Below are positions 42,262 through 52,211 of a DNA stretch of 64,000 bases, piece by piece. Position 1 is the stretch's first letter. The number at the start of each line of letters is the position of its first letter. The notes under the pieces are model-generated. The model worked only from the letters and a program-made list of their open reading frames with translations. It ran no database searches and was not told the origin of the DNA. The stretch is from SZUA-309 sp965233675 (lineage in GTDB: Bacteria > Pseudomonadota > Gammaproteobacteria > Pseudomonadales > Azotimanducaceae). The position numbers and the translations under genes were made by a program. The stretch spans positions 4,402,001 to 4,466,000 of the forward strand of contig OZ247498.1 in assembly GCA_965233675.1 (NCBI GenBank). The letters are read 5' to 3'.

Positions 42262-44328
42262 TCACCAGTGGTAGCTGATGGTCCCTCTGACAGTTCGAGG
42301 TTCCAGCGGGTGGAAGTGGGTGTCTTCCACACCGGCTGCGGGCTCATCGGGCAGCCGCGACGCGTAGTAGTAGGAGATGTCGTCCTTATCGGTGTCGAGC
42401 AGATTGAACAGCTCCAGTCGAAGTGAGACGCCACGGAACTGGTAACCGACACTGCCGTTGAGCAGCACCGAGTCATCGCGTTGGAACGAGTTGTCTTCCA
42501 CCAGCGGGGCTTCGCCCAGATAGCGTAACCTCAGACTGCCACTCCAGCCGTTCTCCCATTGCGCGTTTGCGCCGAACACGAAGGTTGATTCCACCGCGCC
42601 TGGAATCTCCCGGCCACCGCCCTGGTCTGTTTTGTACTGTGCGTCGGTGTAGGTGTACTCGCTATGGACGGCCAGCCAGTCGCGTACCTGCCAGAAGGCG
42701 GTCAGCTCGATACCGGTTCGTTCCGTGCCGTCGCTGGCTTCAGTGCCACCCGAGTCGCCGAGGAAGAGCAGCTCCGAATCCAGATCCAGATGAAAGAGTA
42801 CGGCGGTGGCATTGAAGTTGCCGCCCTGTTCGAAGCGGACGCCCAGTTCGATGCCTTCCGAGTCCACGATCACCGGAGTCGGGTCGGTTGGGAGGCCGTC
42901 GGGTGCTACCGTGATGGTGGCGCCACGAACATCGTTGCTGTGAAAACCCTGGCCCCAGTTGATGAATGCCTCCAGGCGCTCGCTCATCCGGTAGCCGAGG
43001 GAAGCCTTGGGCGCCACCAGGTGGTCATTGCCGCTGCCACTGTTCTCCGGGTTCAGCGCCTGGACATCCCAGTCGAAGTAATCTGCGCGGAGGCCGAGGA
43101 TGGCGCGCAGACGTTCACCGACAGGAAACTCCGCTTCGCCGTAGGCGCTCATCGACAGTTCCTCCACTGAATCGCTGCGCAGGGTGTCGTTGCGTACCCG
43201 AGCGCTGCTCGCATACAGGGCCACCTCGTCGATGTCGTCGTAGCGCAGGTCGCCGCCCCAGCGAAACGTCAGACTCTCTATCGACAGCGGTTGTTCGATT
43301 TCCCCGTCCACGCGGCCGCCCCATACTTTTCGGCTGTCCCGTTGCTCGATCTGATCGCCCGTATCCGGTCGATCGAGCAGGTAGGTGAAGTTGCCCCAGA
43401 GCGTCATGTCGTAGTCGATGACGTAGAAATTGGCGCGCCAGTTCGGAAGCTCGAACAGAGCGGTGAGCGAGTACCGTTCCGTCTGGCCACCCAGGCTCGG
43501 ATCGATGGCGCCGTAGGGGCTGACGAGACCGGAATCCACAGCGCGCCGTGGAATCTGATCGGTGGCATCCCACTCTCCGTCGTAGCCCATCATCGCCAGG
43601 CGAACGCGGGCTTCGCCGAGATTGAAGGCATAGCTGCCGTAGCCCTTGATCTGTTCGAGGTTTTCAGGCTCCTCCCAGGCGCCGTCATAGCCTGTGGCGG
43701 TCACCGCGCCGGTCAGAACGCCACGGCCCAGATCCGTCGAACCGGCAATCAGGCCACGCAGATAGTCGTAGTCACCCACAGTAAGGAGTGCGGTGGTTTC
43801 CGGCAGCCGTTCGTACAGGGAGAATTCGGAGCTGGCGGCGGAAGAGAAGTCTCCGACAGCGGCAGAGTAAGGGCCTTTCCGGTAGGTGGTGGTGCGCACC
43901 AGCTCCGGGATCATGAAGTTGAGGTCCAGGAAACCCTGGCCGTGGCCATGGGTGCGCATGTTGATCGGCACGCCGTCCAGGTGCACGGAAAAGTCCGTGC
44001 CGTGGTCCAGATTGAAGCCGCGGGTGAAGTACTGGTTCGCCTTACCCGTTCCCGAGTGCTGTGTGGCGACCATACCGGGAATGGCTTCCACCAGTTCTCC
44101 AACCCGGAACAGGGGCGGCAGCTGAATGTCGGCATAGCCCACCTGACCCTGGCTGGCGGCCTGGATCACGCCGAGTTGCTGCTTGGCACGACCATAGACC
44201 ACCATCTCTTCGATTTCGCTCGCGCTGGCGCGCGACACAACCGGGAAGTCGAGCAGCAGAGTGACGAAGAGGGCGACGAAGAGGGAGACGGTGAAGGTCG
44301 ATGAAGAGAAATACTGCCTGGCGTTCAT
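42262..44328 (-). CDS. TonB-dependent outer-membrane receptor
   Basis: A 688-residue receptor. The start at MNARQYFSSS gives a signal peptide (TVSLFVALFVTLLLDFPVVSRASA). Next come a TonB-box-like stretch EEMVVYGRA, a plug (LVEAIPGMVATQHSGTGKANQYFTRGFNLDHGTDFSVHLDGVPINM) and a barrel ending in LRLELFNLLDTDKDD and GTISYHW with C-terminal Trp. The substrate is not indicated. It lies 47 bases before the SDR gene and is divergent from the CYP153-like P450. Confidence 0.92.
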   Translation of the reverse strand: MNARQYFSSSTFTVSLFVALFVTLLLDFPVVSRASASEIEEMVVYGRAKQQLGVIQAASQGQVGYADIQLPPLFRVGELVEAIPGMVATQHSGTGKANQYFTRGFNLDHGTDFSVHLDGVPINMRTHGHGQGFLDLNFMIPELVRTTTYRKGPYSAAVGDFSSAASSEFSLYERLPETTALLTVGDYDYLRGLIAGSTDLGRGVLTGAVTATGYDGAWEEPENLEQIKGYGSYAFNLGEARVRLAMMGYDGEWDATDQIPRRAVDSGLVSPYGAIDPSLGGQTERYSLTALFELPNWRANFYVIDYDMTLWGNFTYLLDRPDTGDQIEQRDSRKVWGGRVDGEIEQPLSIESLTFRWGGDLRYDDIDEVALYASSARVRNDTLRSDSVEELSMSAYGEAEFPVGERLRAILGLRADYFDWDVQALNPENSGSGNDHLVAPKASLGYRMSERLEAFINWGQGFHSNDVRGATITVAPDGLPTDPTPVIVDSEGIELGVRFEQGGNFNATAVLFHLDLDSELLFLGDSGGTEASDGTERTGIELTAFWQVRDWLAVHSEYTYTDAQYKTDQGGGREIPGAVESTFVFGANAQWENGWSGSLRLRYLGEAPLVEDNSFQRDDSVLLNGSVGYQFRGVSLRLELFNLLDTDKDDISYYYASRLPDEPAAGVEDTHFHPLEPRTVRGTISYHW

Positions 44329-44554
44329 TGTTCTTGTGCTGATTGGGGGCGTAGTTTTTAGCACACGCGAGCGACCCGATCCATTGTGTGGCTTCATGTG
44401 TCGCATGCGCCTGCTGATATCGCCAGGCCCGGGCCGCAAACCAGACCTGGATTTTGCTGAAACAGTGCCGGGCGCAATACCCGCTGACTGCGCTAAGCTA
44501 TCCAGGGCGATGGGTACGGCATTGTCAGCATTGCGCTGACCAGTGGAGGATCAG

Positions 44555-45817
44555 ATGAGTGTCACCGGGGTAGAAATGGTCGAGGAAGTAAACCAGATAC
44601 CGCTCGCTGAGCTGGATGTGAGTCAGGCGTCGCTGTTCGAGAAGGACAGCTGGCGGCCCTATTTCGCGCGCTTGCGACGGGAAGCGCCCGTGCACTTCCT
44701 CGAAGAAAGCCTCAATGGGCCGTTCTGGTCCGTGACCAACTGGCCGCTGATCAAGGCGGTGGATACCAACCACGGAATATTTTCTTCCGCAGAAGGCATT
44801 GCCATCGCCAGTCCGCCGGAAGGCGTCGAGCGGCAACAGCAGGGTGGCAGCTTCATTTCTGCCGATCCGCCTCAGCACGGCCCGCAGCGCAATACGGTGC
44901 AGCCGGCCGTGGCGCCGAGAAATCTGGCCAATCTGGAACCGCTGATCCGGGAGCGGGTGGTCGACATTCTCGACAACCTGCCCGTGGGTGAGACCTTCAA
45001 CTGGGTGGACCGGGTCTCCATGGAGCTGACGGCGCGGATGCTGGCGACGCTGTTCGATTTTCCATACGAGGATCGGCGCAAGCTCGTCGAGTGGTCGGAT
45101 ATCACCACCAACGTCCCCCAGGTGACCGGCGACGCCAGTATTGACATGGAGGCGCGCCAGCAGGCATTGCTCGAGTGCGCCCAGGCCTTCTACAGCCTCT
45201 GGGACGAGCGGGCGTCCTCAGAACCCAAGACCGATCTCATTTCCATGCTCGCCCACGGCGAAGCAACGAAAAATCTGAATGAAAATCCTGCCGAGTTCAT
45301 CGGTACGCTGCTGCTGCTCATCGTCGGCGGTAACGACACCACCCGCAACAGCATCAGCGGCGGCGTGATCGCCCTGAACGAAAATCCGGATCAGTATCAG
45401 ATGCTCCGGGAAGACGCCGGGCTCATCCCGAACATGGTGTCTGAAATCATCCGCTGGCAGACGCCTGTGATCCACATGCGGCGGACGGCGCTGAAAGACT
45501 TCGAGCTGGGTGGCAGGAACATCAGCAAAGGAGACAAGGTGGTGATGTGGTACCTGTCCGGCAATCGGGATGAAGACATCTTCGAAGACGCGGATGCATT
45601 CCGTATCGACCGGCCCAACGCCCGTCAGCATGTTGCGTTCGGTTACGGCATTCACCGCTGCATGGGCAACCGCCTGGCTGAAATGCAGCTGCGCACGTTG
45701 TGGGAAGAAATTCACAAGCGCTTCAGAAAGGTGGAGCTTGCCGGCGATGTGGTGCGTTTACCGAACAACTTCATACGCGGCATCAAGGAAGTGCCCGTGC
45801 AGCTGGTGCCGCATTGA
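44555..45817 (+). CDS. cytochrome P450, CYP153-like
   Basis: A 420-residue soluble bacterial P450. ATG 44555 has GGAGGA 5 bases ahead. The I-helix is LLLIVGGNDTTRNSISGGV, the K-helix EIIRWQTPVIHMRRTA contains ExxR, and the heme loop is FGYGIHRCMGNRLAEMQLR with the Cys ligand. VVMWYLSGNRDEDIF and the NDTTRN phrase are characteristic of CYP153 terminal alkane/fatty-acid hydroxylases. No ferredoxin or reductase gene is adjacent, so redox partners must be elsewhere. A serine hydrolase starts two bases after its stop. Confidence 0.92.
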   Translation: MSVTGVEMVEEVNQIPLAELDVSQASLFEKDSWRPYFARLRREAPVHFLEESLNGPFWSVTNWPLIKAVDTNHGIFSSAEGIAIASPPEGVERQQQGGSFISADPPQHGPQRNTVQPAVAPRNLANLEPLIRERVVDILDNLPVGETFNWVDRVSMELTARMLATLFDFPYEDRRKLVEWSDITTNVPQVTGDASIDMEARQQALLECAQAFYSLWDERASSEPKTDLISMLAHGEATKNLNENPAEFIGTLLLLIVGGNDTTRNSISGGVIALNENPDQYQMLREDAGLIPNMVSEIIRWQTPVIHMRRTALKDFELGGRNISKGDKVVMWYLSGNRDEDIFEDADAFRIDRPNARQHVAFGYGIHRCMGNRLAEMQLRTLWEEIHKRFRKVELAGDVVRLPNNFIRGIKEVPVQLVPH

Positions 45818-45819
45818 TC

Positions 45820-47112
45820 ATGCTTTTCTGGTTGCGTGCTCTGCTTCTGGGGCTTGCCGGTGCGATCCTCTGGGTGACGCTGGTGGTGAGTGCCACACTT
45901 GGCGGCTGGTTTCGGGAACCGCTTGCACCGCATGGCGATTTGGACGCATTTGCCGGTGCGGCCCGGGAATTTCTCAGCGAGCATAACCGGGGCAACCTGG
46001 CCTACCGGTTGGTTTCCCGGGGTCGTGTGGTGGACGAGCATTACCAGTCTATCGGCACGCCGGTGAATGCCGATACGCTCTTTCAGGTGGCATCGCTGTC
46101 CAAGTGGGTGACAGCCTGGGGTGTTCTGGCACTTGTTGAAGATGGCCGGCTGGATCTGGATGCGCCGGTGAACGGATACCTGAGCCGCTGGCAGCTCCCG
46201 GCGGCAGAGGGGCTGGACGCGGATGAGGTGACCGTGCGTCGGCTGTTGAGTCATACCGCTGGCCTTACCGATGGACTCGGCTATGACGGATTTGCGCCGG
46301 GTGAACCGATTCAGAGCCTGGAAGATTCATTGACCCGGGCAGCGGACGCCTCCAGCCCGGACGGCGGAATCACCCGGGTCGGTATTCCACCTGGGAGCGA
46401 ATGGCGTTATTCCGGAGGTGGCTACACACTGCTGCAGCTGCTGATCGAGGAGGTGTCCGGGCAGCGTTTCGAGAGCTTCATGCAGTCACGGGTGCTGGAT
46501 CCGCTCCAGATGCGGCGCTCCACCTTCGAACCGGACCTGGACCGGACCAGCAACGTTGCCGTGCTCTACGATACAGACAGCAGGGAAGCCATCCACTATC
46601 GCTACACCGCTCTGGCGGCTGCCTCGCTGTACACCTCGGTCGCGGACCTCACCGCCCTGTTGAAGGCGGTGGTGCCTGGTGCCGACGGAGAACCTGCCGG
46701 TCGCGGCGTCCTTTCTGCCGAGAGTCTGGCTCTGATGGCAACGCCCCATGCCGCTCAGTTCGGAGCGGATATCTGGGGGCTGGGCGTGCTGTTGTACGCG
46801 CCAACGGCGAGTGGCGGTTTCATCATCGGTCATGACGGCAACAACACGCCCGCCATCAACACCGCTGCCCGGATAGATCCGGCGACCGGCGATGGCATCG
46901 TCGTTCTGGAGACCGGGTCTCCGCTTCTGGCCACCGAGCTGGCGGGGGAGTGGGTGTTCTGGCAGACGGGAGTGCCTGGTGCCCTGGATGTCATCCGTCA
47001 GACGCCGACCATGATCAACCGCTCTCTGATCGGCGGGGTGCTGGTTTTTTCTGCGATCCTGGCTCTGCTCTGGATCCTGCGTCGCCGCCGCCGGGCCCGC
47101 GCGCCGGAATGA
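45820..47112 (+). CDS. beta-lactamase-family serine hydrolase, membrane-bound
   Basis: A 430-residue protein of the class C/penicillin-binding-protein-like esterase family. N-terminal TM (MLFWLRALLLGLAGAILWVTLVV) and a C-terminal TM (SLIGGVLVFSAILALLWILRRRRR). The nucleophile is S in VASLSKWVTAW (SxxK) near residue 93, the YSGGGY motif provides the Tyr, and IIGHDGNNTP gives the HxG-like third motif. Starts two bases after the P450 stop, so it is cotranscribed. Its stop abuts the stop of the convergent aldo/keto reductase. Confidence 0.85.
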   Translation: MLFWLRALLLGLAGAILWVTLVVSATLGGWFREPLAPHGDLDAFAGAAREFLSEHNRGNLAYRLVSRGRVVDEHYQSIGTPVNADTLFQVASLSKWVTAWGVLALVEDGRLDLDAPVNGYLSRWQLPAAEGLDADEVTVRRLLSHTAGLTDGLGYDGFAPGEPIQSLEDSLTRAADASSPDGGITRVGIPPGSEWRYSGGGYTLLQLLIEEVSGQRFESFMQSRVLDPLQMRRSTFEPDLDRTSNVAVLYDTDSREAIHYRYTALAAASLYTSVADLTALLKAVVPGADGEPAGRGVLSAESLALMATPHAAQFGADIWGLGVLLYAPTASGGFIIGHDGNNTPAINTAARIDPATGDGIVVLETGSPLLATELAGEWVFWQTGVPGALDVIRQTPTMINRSLIGGVLVFSAILALLWILRRRRRARAPE

Positions 47113-48144
47113 TCAGGAACTGCCGAGACTGAGCAGGTTGTCCACCGGCCGATAAGCTTCCTCCATGTAGCTCACGTCCGCCGGATCGAGTTGGATCCTG
47201 CTGGCCTCAACCAGCTGCTCGAGCTGTTCGACCCGGGAAACGCCAACAATGGGACTCGTGACTTCCGGCTTCGTGAGCAACCAGGCCACGGCGATCTGAG
47301 CGGGCTTCACACCCATCTTCTCTGCGATTTCCACAACCCGCTCGGCGACCGTGAAGACATGCTCGCCCCGGTAGAGACTTTCCGTCCGAGCCCGGTCCTG
47401 GCCCTGGGAGCGATTCGTTGAACCCGCTTCGAAGCTGCCTTTGAACGATCCGGCGAGAATGCCCCGGGCCAGGGGGGACCAGGGTGTGAGAGCCACGCCG
47501 GTTTTCGCACAGTAGGGATTCATCTCCCGTTCTTCTTCGCGGTAGACGAGGTTGTAGTGATTCTGCATGGAGATGAATTTCGTCCAGCCGTTCATCTCGG
47601 CGGTGAGCTGAAGCTCGGTGAATTGCCAGGAAAACATGGAGGATGCGCCGAGATAGAGGGCCTTGCCGGCCTTCACCACATCATGCAGTGCTTCCAGCGT
47701 CTCCTCGATCGGTGTCTCGGCCTGACCGGGAATCCCGTGCGGGTGCCGATGTATCACCAGATGGTCGATGTAGTCGTGACCGAGACGCTTGAGGCAGGCG
47801 TCGACCCCCTCCATGACATGTTTGCGGGACAATCCGCCCTGGTTGGCACCACGGCCCATGGGCATCGAGACCTTGGTCGCCAGCACGTACTCGTCTCTCG
47901 GCAGAAGCTCGTTCAGCAGGCTGCCCACCACTTCCTCGCTGGCGCCGATTCCGTAGATGTCGGCGCAGTCGAAATAGTAGAGACCCTGATCCAGCGCAGC
48001 TTTGAAAATGGGCCGCGCTTCGTCCAGACCGAGCGTCCAGTCGCCCTGATGACCACGACCGGGCACGCCGAAGTTCATGGTCCCGAGGCACAATCGGGAA
48101 ACTCTCAGGCCGCAGTTGCGGCCGAGTTGAACGGACTCGAGCAT
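47113..48144 (-). CDS. aldo/keto reductase
   Basis: NADPH-dependent carbonyl reductase of 343 residues. The start MLESVQLGRNCGLRVSRLCLGTMNFG is family-typical. Catalytic residues lie in FDCADIYGIGASEEVVG (Asp, Tyr), LATKVS (Lys) and DYIDHLVIHRHP (His). LTPWSPLARGILAG and AWLLTKPEVTSPIVGVSRVEQLEQ bind cofactor. The sequence resembles the YhdN/Tas-like AKR subgroup. The frame is open further upstream, but nothing supports a longer start. Confidence 0.9.
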   Translation of the reverse strand: MLESVQLGRNCGLRVSRLCLGTMNFGVPGRGHQGDWTLGLDEARPIFKAALDQGLYYFDCADIYGIGASEEVVGSLLNELLPRDEYVLATKVSMPMGRGANQGGLSRKHVMEGVDACLKRLGHDYIDHLVIHRHPHGIPGQAETPIEETLEALHDVVKAGKALYLGASSMFSWQFTELQLTAEMNGWTKFISMQNHYNLVYREEEREMNPYCAKTGVALTPWSPLARGILAGSFKGSFEAGSTNRSQGQDRARTESLYRGEHVFTVAERVVEIAEKMGVKPAQIAVAWLLTKPEVTSPIVGVSRVEQLEQLVEASRIQLDPADVSYMEEAYRPVDNLLSLGSS

Positions 48145-48224
48145 TCTGGCTCCTGTGCTTGTCTGAGTAAGCGGCCAGCATGCCACAGGGGGGCAGGGAG
48201 CACATTGCCGGGCTGTGCGGTTTC

Positions 48225-49811
48225 TCAGGCAGTAGCGGCGTCCGTGTCTTTTTCCGTTCTGCCGAACAGTCCGTCCACGTGCTCAGGCGGCAGCGGCTGG
48301 GTGAGCTTCGAGACGATGAGGGTTGTGAGGATCGAGACGATTTCACCCATGGCCGCACATGAATAGGGGTTCGGTCCTTCCTGGTAAAGCCAGGCGACGA
48401 TGCTGTGCATTGTGCCCGGATCGAACCAGTTGGGATCGAGCTGTCGGGTGTGGAGCAGGATGAACGTGAGAAAACCGGTCAGCAAACCGGCGTAGGCACC
48501 GTGGCGGGTGACGCCCCGCCAGAGCGCGCCGACCACCAGGGGCCCGGCAAAGGCTGCCATCATGCCGCCGTTACCGATCCAGACGATCATGGCGATATTG
48601 GTGTCGATCAATGCCCAGGCCATGCCCATGCACAGCAGCAGCACCACAACGGTCGAAATCCGGCTGATCGCCAGCACGCTGGCGTCCAGAGCATCGTTGC
48701 TGATCGTCAGCTTCAGGCGCGGCACGATGGTACGGCGGTAGATGTCGTTGGCAATGATCTGAGATGAGGACACCACCAGCCCGTCGGCCGTGCTCATGAT
48801 CGCGGACAGCACGCCAACGCCCACCAGCGCCGCCAGCCAGGGTGGAAACAGCTCGATGAAGAGCATGGGTAGCGCAGCGTTCGGATTCATGCCGTCGTGA
48901 TAGAGCGCATCGCCGAGCAGTGCCCGGGCGAGCAGGCCACCGATGCCGAGCAGGGCCATGGTGAAGCCGAACAGAAACGCCAGGCGGACGAACTGCAACT
49001 GACCGCCCGTCTCCTTCAGTGCCCAGAGCTTGTTGCCGAGATGAGGCAGCAGGCCGAGTGGCATGTGGGCGAGCAGGATGGCGAGGATCGACCACCAGGA
49101 ATGGTAGAGGGGCGTTTCCGGATTGAGCGTGGCGGTAAGGTTTTCGTTCTGCGCGCCGAGCGATTCGACCACGCCGGCAAAGCCACCTTCCACGCCATAG
49201 CCAAGCAGCACCAGGACAATCACCACCACGGCCAGCAGCAGCATCATGGCGCCCTGCAGGCCGTCGGTAAGAATGTCCGCGTGCGCGCCGCCCAGCACCA
49301 CGTAGAACAGAAGCACCACAGTGGTGATGATGAGTGCCCAGTGCGGCTCCAGGCCGAGCATGATCTCGAACATGACCAGGCCGGAAACCAGCTGCCCGGC
49401 GAGATAGAAAAACAGGATCAGCGACATCAGAGATACCAGCACCCGGATTCCCTCGGACTGATAGCGGTCGCCGAGATATTCGGGAATGGATCGGTTGCCG
49501 AACCGGTTACCGGCGCTGGCGACCAGCCGCATGCTGATCAGCACGCCGAAGTACAGGCCGATGGGGTAGAGAACGTGTCCCCAGGTGGAGGCAAGCCCCC
49601 ACTCGTAGGACAGCGCCGGGCTGCCGAGAAAGGTGGCGCCGCTCGCCGTGGAAGCGGCGAAGGCAAACGCCAGGAAAACCGGCCCGTAGGAGTTTCTCGC
49701 GGTCGCGAAGTCGTCTGCGTGTTTCACCCGGCGCTGGGCATAAAGACCGATGCCCACCATCAGACCGATATAGACGAACAGAAAAATCCACGACCACGTG
49801 ATCAGCGTCAT
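48225..49811 (-). CDS. sodium:solute symporter (SSS family)
   Basis: A 528-residue inner-membrane transporter with about 13 hydrophobic helices. SSS-typical features: DFATARNSYGPVFLAFAFAASTASGATFLGSPALSYEWG near residues 35-75, SIPEYLGDRY, YVVLGGAHADILTDGLQGAMM and GVLSAIMSTADGLVVSSSQIIANDIYRR. The start ATG 49811 follows a GAGGGGG site by 10 bases. Substrate unknown; it is probably a carboxylate, amino acid or similar solute. Confidence 0.92.
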   Translation of the reverse strand: MTLITWSWIFLFVYIGLMVGIGLYAQRRVKHADDFATARNSYGPVFLAFAFAASTASGATFLGSPALSYEWGLASTWGHVLYPIGLYFGVLISMRLVASAGNRFGNRSIPEYLGDRYQSEGIRVLVSLMSLILFFYLAGQLVSGLVMFEIMLGLEPHWALIITTVVLLFYVVLGGAHADILTDGLQGAMMLLLAVVVIVLVLLGYGVEGGFAGVVESLGAQNENLTATLNPETPLYHSWWSILAILLAHMPLGLLPHLGNKLWALKETGGQLQFVRLAFLFGFTMALLGIGGLLARALLGDALYHDGMNPNAALPMLFIELFPPWLAALVGVGVLSAIMSTADGLVVSSSQIIANDIYRRTIVPRLKLTISNDALDASVLAISRISTVVVLLLCMGMAWALIDTNIAMIVWIGNGGMMAAFAGPLVVGALWRGVTRHGAYAGLLTGFLTFILLHTRQLDPNWFDPGTMHSIVAWLYQEGPNPYSCAAMGEIVSILTTLIVSKLTQPLPPEHVDGLFGRTEKDTDAATA

Positions 49812-49888
49812 CCGCAGCAAACCCCCTCATTTCCGCAGCTCTGATCATACGGCAGGCGAGGGACGCGCGCCGGTTGCTCTGTGAGGCG

Positions 49889-50446
49889 TCAGGGGTTTTC
49901 CGCGGTGGGCGTTTCCTCGAAGTCTGCGGCGGTCGGAGAGAGCTCGCCGAACATGCCGCTGGTCGGCAGATCCGGTTTGAAAGCCATGTGACAGCCTTCG
50001 CAGATGTTGACGATCTCGTCGCCGGCACTCGCTATCCGGGTGAGGTCTCTGGCGGCAACGGCCTTCACCGCCCGGTCACCGGCTGCTTCCAGCTGGTTTG
50101 CCCAGGCCGTCCACTGCGGGTCGGATGTCCAGACGTCGTCCTGCGGGCCATTGCCGGGAACGATCAGCAGGGCGCCTGCAACCTGCAACTGATAGGCCAT
50201 CCGCTCCAGTTTGCGCCAGTCCCTGTCCGTTTCCGGATTCCGCCAGGCCGCGAGCCAGATAGGATCAGCCGCATGATTCACGAGTGCCACCATGACCTCA
50301 TTCAGGCTGACGGGCAGCCGGAAGGGTTCCGTTGACGCGACCGGCTGCTGAGTGCCGGCGTCCGGTGCCGGAGCGGGGGCATCCTGCCCGCAGGCCGCGA
50401 GCAGGACCACAGCCACCAGCATCGTGACGTTTCTCCACTTGAGCAT
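49889..50446 (-). CDS. lipoprotein with C-terminal haem motif (cytochrome c'-like)
   Basis: A 185-residue lipoprotein with lipobox VVLLAAC near residue 19 and GGAG before the ATG. The mature part is helical (LNEVMVALVNHAADPIWLAAW, WRKLERMAYQLQVAGALL, WANQLEAAGDRAVKAVAARDLTRI) and ends with a heme site CEGCHMAF near residue 149. Four helices with the CxxCH on the last helix resemble cytochrome c' or c-556. Probably a periplasmic electron-transfer or gas-binding protein. Confidence 0.75.
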   Translation of the reverse strand: MLKWRNVTMLVAVVLLAACGQDAPAPAPDAGTQQPVASTEPFRLPVSLNEVMVALVNHAADPIWLAAWRNPETDRDWRKLERMAYQLQVAGALLIVPGNGPQDDVWTSDPQWTAWANQLEAAGDRAVKAVAARDLTRIASAGDEIVNICEGCHMAFKPDLPTSGMFGELSPTAADFEETPTAENP

Positions 50447-50597
50447 CCTGTCTCCTTCTCTGATATCTGCAGGTCAGTCTGAATGTGCGCCATTCTGTTC
50501 GCTTGCTGAATAGGTGATATCCGCAGGGGTGGGGCATTGAAGCGCGAGGGCAATAAGCGCTAGTTTGGGCCGGCACTGAACATCGGGGGGGATAAGT

Positions 50598-51671
50598 ATG
50601 AACGATATGGCCATCGATCCGGACGCGCTCAAGCGCTATTCGTTTTCGGTCTGGAACTTCAAGATGGGTGAGATGGTTTCGCTCATGATTCATCTGGGCG
50701 ATCGACTCGGGCTCTATAAGGCGCTGCAGGGTGCCGGTGCAGTCAGCGCAGCGGAACTGGCGGCGAAAACGGGCTTGAAGGAGCGCTGGTTGCTGGAGTG
50801 GCTGCGAGGTCAGGCGGCGGCCCGGCTCCTGCACTATCACGAAGGTGACCGCTTCGAGTTGCCGCCCGAAGGCGCTGAGGTTCTCGCCAATGAGGAAGGC
50901 AGCCTGGCTTTTGCGGCCGGTGCTTTTTCCGGCCAGACCCCGCCGGAAACCGTCGACAAGCTGGTGGAGGCGTTTCACACCGGTATCGGTTTGTCTTATC
51001 AGGACCTGGGACCGAATGCGGCGCACAGAACCGAGCGCATGCTCGGCCCCTGGACACGGCGTGAGCTGGTGCCGAATATCATTCCCGCGCTGGATGGCGT
51101 GGTGGCAAAGCTGGAAGCGGGTGGGGTTGCTGCTGATGTGGGCTGTGGCGGCGGGGTGGCACTGATCGCCATGGCAGAGGCCTTTCCGAATTCGGAATTT
51201 CACGGTTACGATCCCAGTCAGCACGCGATTGATCGCTGTCATGAAAAAGTCGAAGTGCTCGGGCTGGATAACGTTCGCCTGTTTGTTGCTGGTGGCGAAA
51301 GCCTGCCGCGGGCGCCGACCTACGATTTTCTGATCACCTTCGACTGCATTCACGACATGACCCGTCCCGGAGACGTGATCTCTGCGATCCGCGGTGCGCT
51401 CGATGATGACGGCACCTGGCTGATCAAAGACATCCGCAGCCAGCCGGACTTCAAGGAGAACATGAAGAACCCGCTGCTCGCCATGTTCTACGGCTTTTCG
51501 GTTTCGGCCTGCATGTCGTCGGCCCTGTCGGAGCCGGATGGCGCCGGCCTGGGTACGCTCGGATTCAACCCGGAGGTGGCACAAGCCATGACCCGGGATG
51601 CCGGGTTCAGCCGGTTCCGGATGCACGACTTCGAAGATCCGAGCAATCTCTACTACGAAGTGCGTCCCTGA
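50598..51671 (+). CDS. winged-helix plus SAM methyltransferase (Rv2258c-like)
   Basis: A 357-residue protein with two domains. An N-terminal winged-helix/dimerisation region (LGDRLGLYKALQGAGAVSAAELAAKTGLKERWLLEWLRGQ) is followed by a methyltransferase core from about residue 170: ADVGCGGGVALIAMAEAFPNSEFHGYD, FLITFDCIHDMTRPGDVISAIRGALDDDGTWLIKDI. This two-domain layout is typical of Rv2258c-type and small-molecule O-methyltransferases. Substrate unknown. Confidence 0.85.
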   Translation: MNDMAIDPDALKRYSFSVWNFKMGEMVSLMIHLGDRLGLYKALQGAGAVSAAELAAKTGLKERWLLEWLRGQAAARLLHYHEGDRFELPPEGAEVLANEEGSLAFAAGAFSGQTPPETVDKLVEAFHTGIGLSYQDLGPNAAHRTERMLGPWTRRELVPNIIPALDGVVAKLEAGGVAADVGCGGGVALIAMAEAFPNSEFHGYDPSQHAIDRCHEKVEVLGLDNVRLFVAGGESLPRAPTYDFLITFDCIHDMTRPGDVISAIRGALDDDGTWLIKDIRSQPDFKENMKNPLLAMFYGFSVSACMSSALSEPDGAGLGTLGFNPEVAQAMTRDAGFSRFRMHDFEDPSNLYYEVRP

Positions 51672-51765
51672 AGCCTGACGTCAGTCGATCCGGTGCCCCG
51701 AATCGACGCCGGCTAGTGTGCGCTTGCACACAGTTCGGCGGTCGTTGGTTCGGGAAAATCAGGGG

Positions 51766-52110
51766 ATGTTGCGTGCCACCGGATCGACACTGCGCCTGCT
51801 GCCATTGTGCCTGGCCGTTGCCCTGAGCTGGACAAGCCACGTCCTGGGCCATGAGCCCATGGGGCACGACTGCATCAGCCCGGATCGACCTGCCGACGAT
51901 CAGGACGATCGACTCTGGGCGCAGTTTCTCACCGACATCGACGCCTTCCAGCATTGCATCACCCTGGCCGCCGACCGCCATCAGGCCGCATCCGAGGCGC
52001 ATCAGCGGGCCGCGCATGCCGCGGTGGATGCCTGGAACGATTTCGTCCGCACAGCACTGAATGCGCCGGAAGACTTCCCCTGGCCGCCGGAGGAAACCGG
52101 GACACCCTGA
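51766..52110 (+). CDS. small secreted protein, function unknown
   Basis: A 114-residue protein with a signal peptide (LLPLCLAVALSWTSHVLG, cleavage before HEPMGHD). The mature part is helical with His residues and two Cys (HDCISPD, FQHCITLAADRHQAA). It may bind metal or form a disulfide. AGGGG overlaps the ATG region, so the RBS is weak. No family recognised. Confidence 0.55.
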   Translation: MLRATGSTLRLLPLCLAVALSWTSHVLGHEPMGHDCISPDRPADDQDDRLWAQFLTDIDAFQHCITLAADRHQAASEAHQRAAHAAVDAWNDFVRTALNAPEDFPWPPEETGTP

Positions 52111-52211
52111 ACGGAATCTGCGCGCCGGTTCAAGTGCTGATACGGGCTCGTATTTCCGGGCGCTTATTCGTAAGGTTCGCCCTCGGAATCATGACGCAGG
52201 GAAGCGAGTTG

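Noticed and set aside
48897..49844. 315-codon plus-strand frame rich in Gln and His
   Set aside because: Antisense to the SSS transporter; composition typical of shadow frames.
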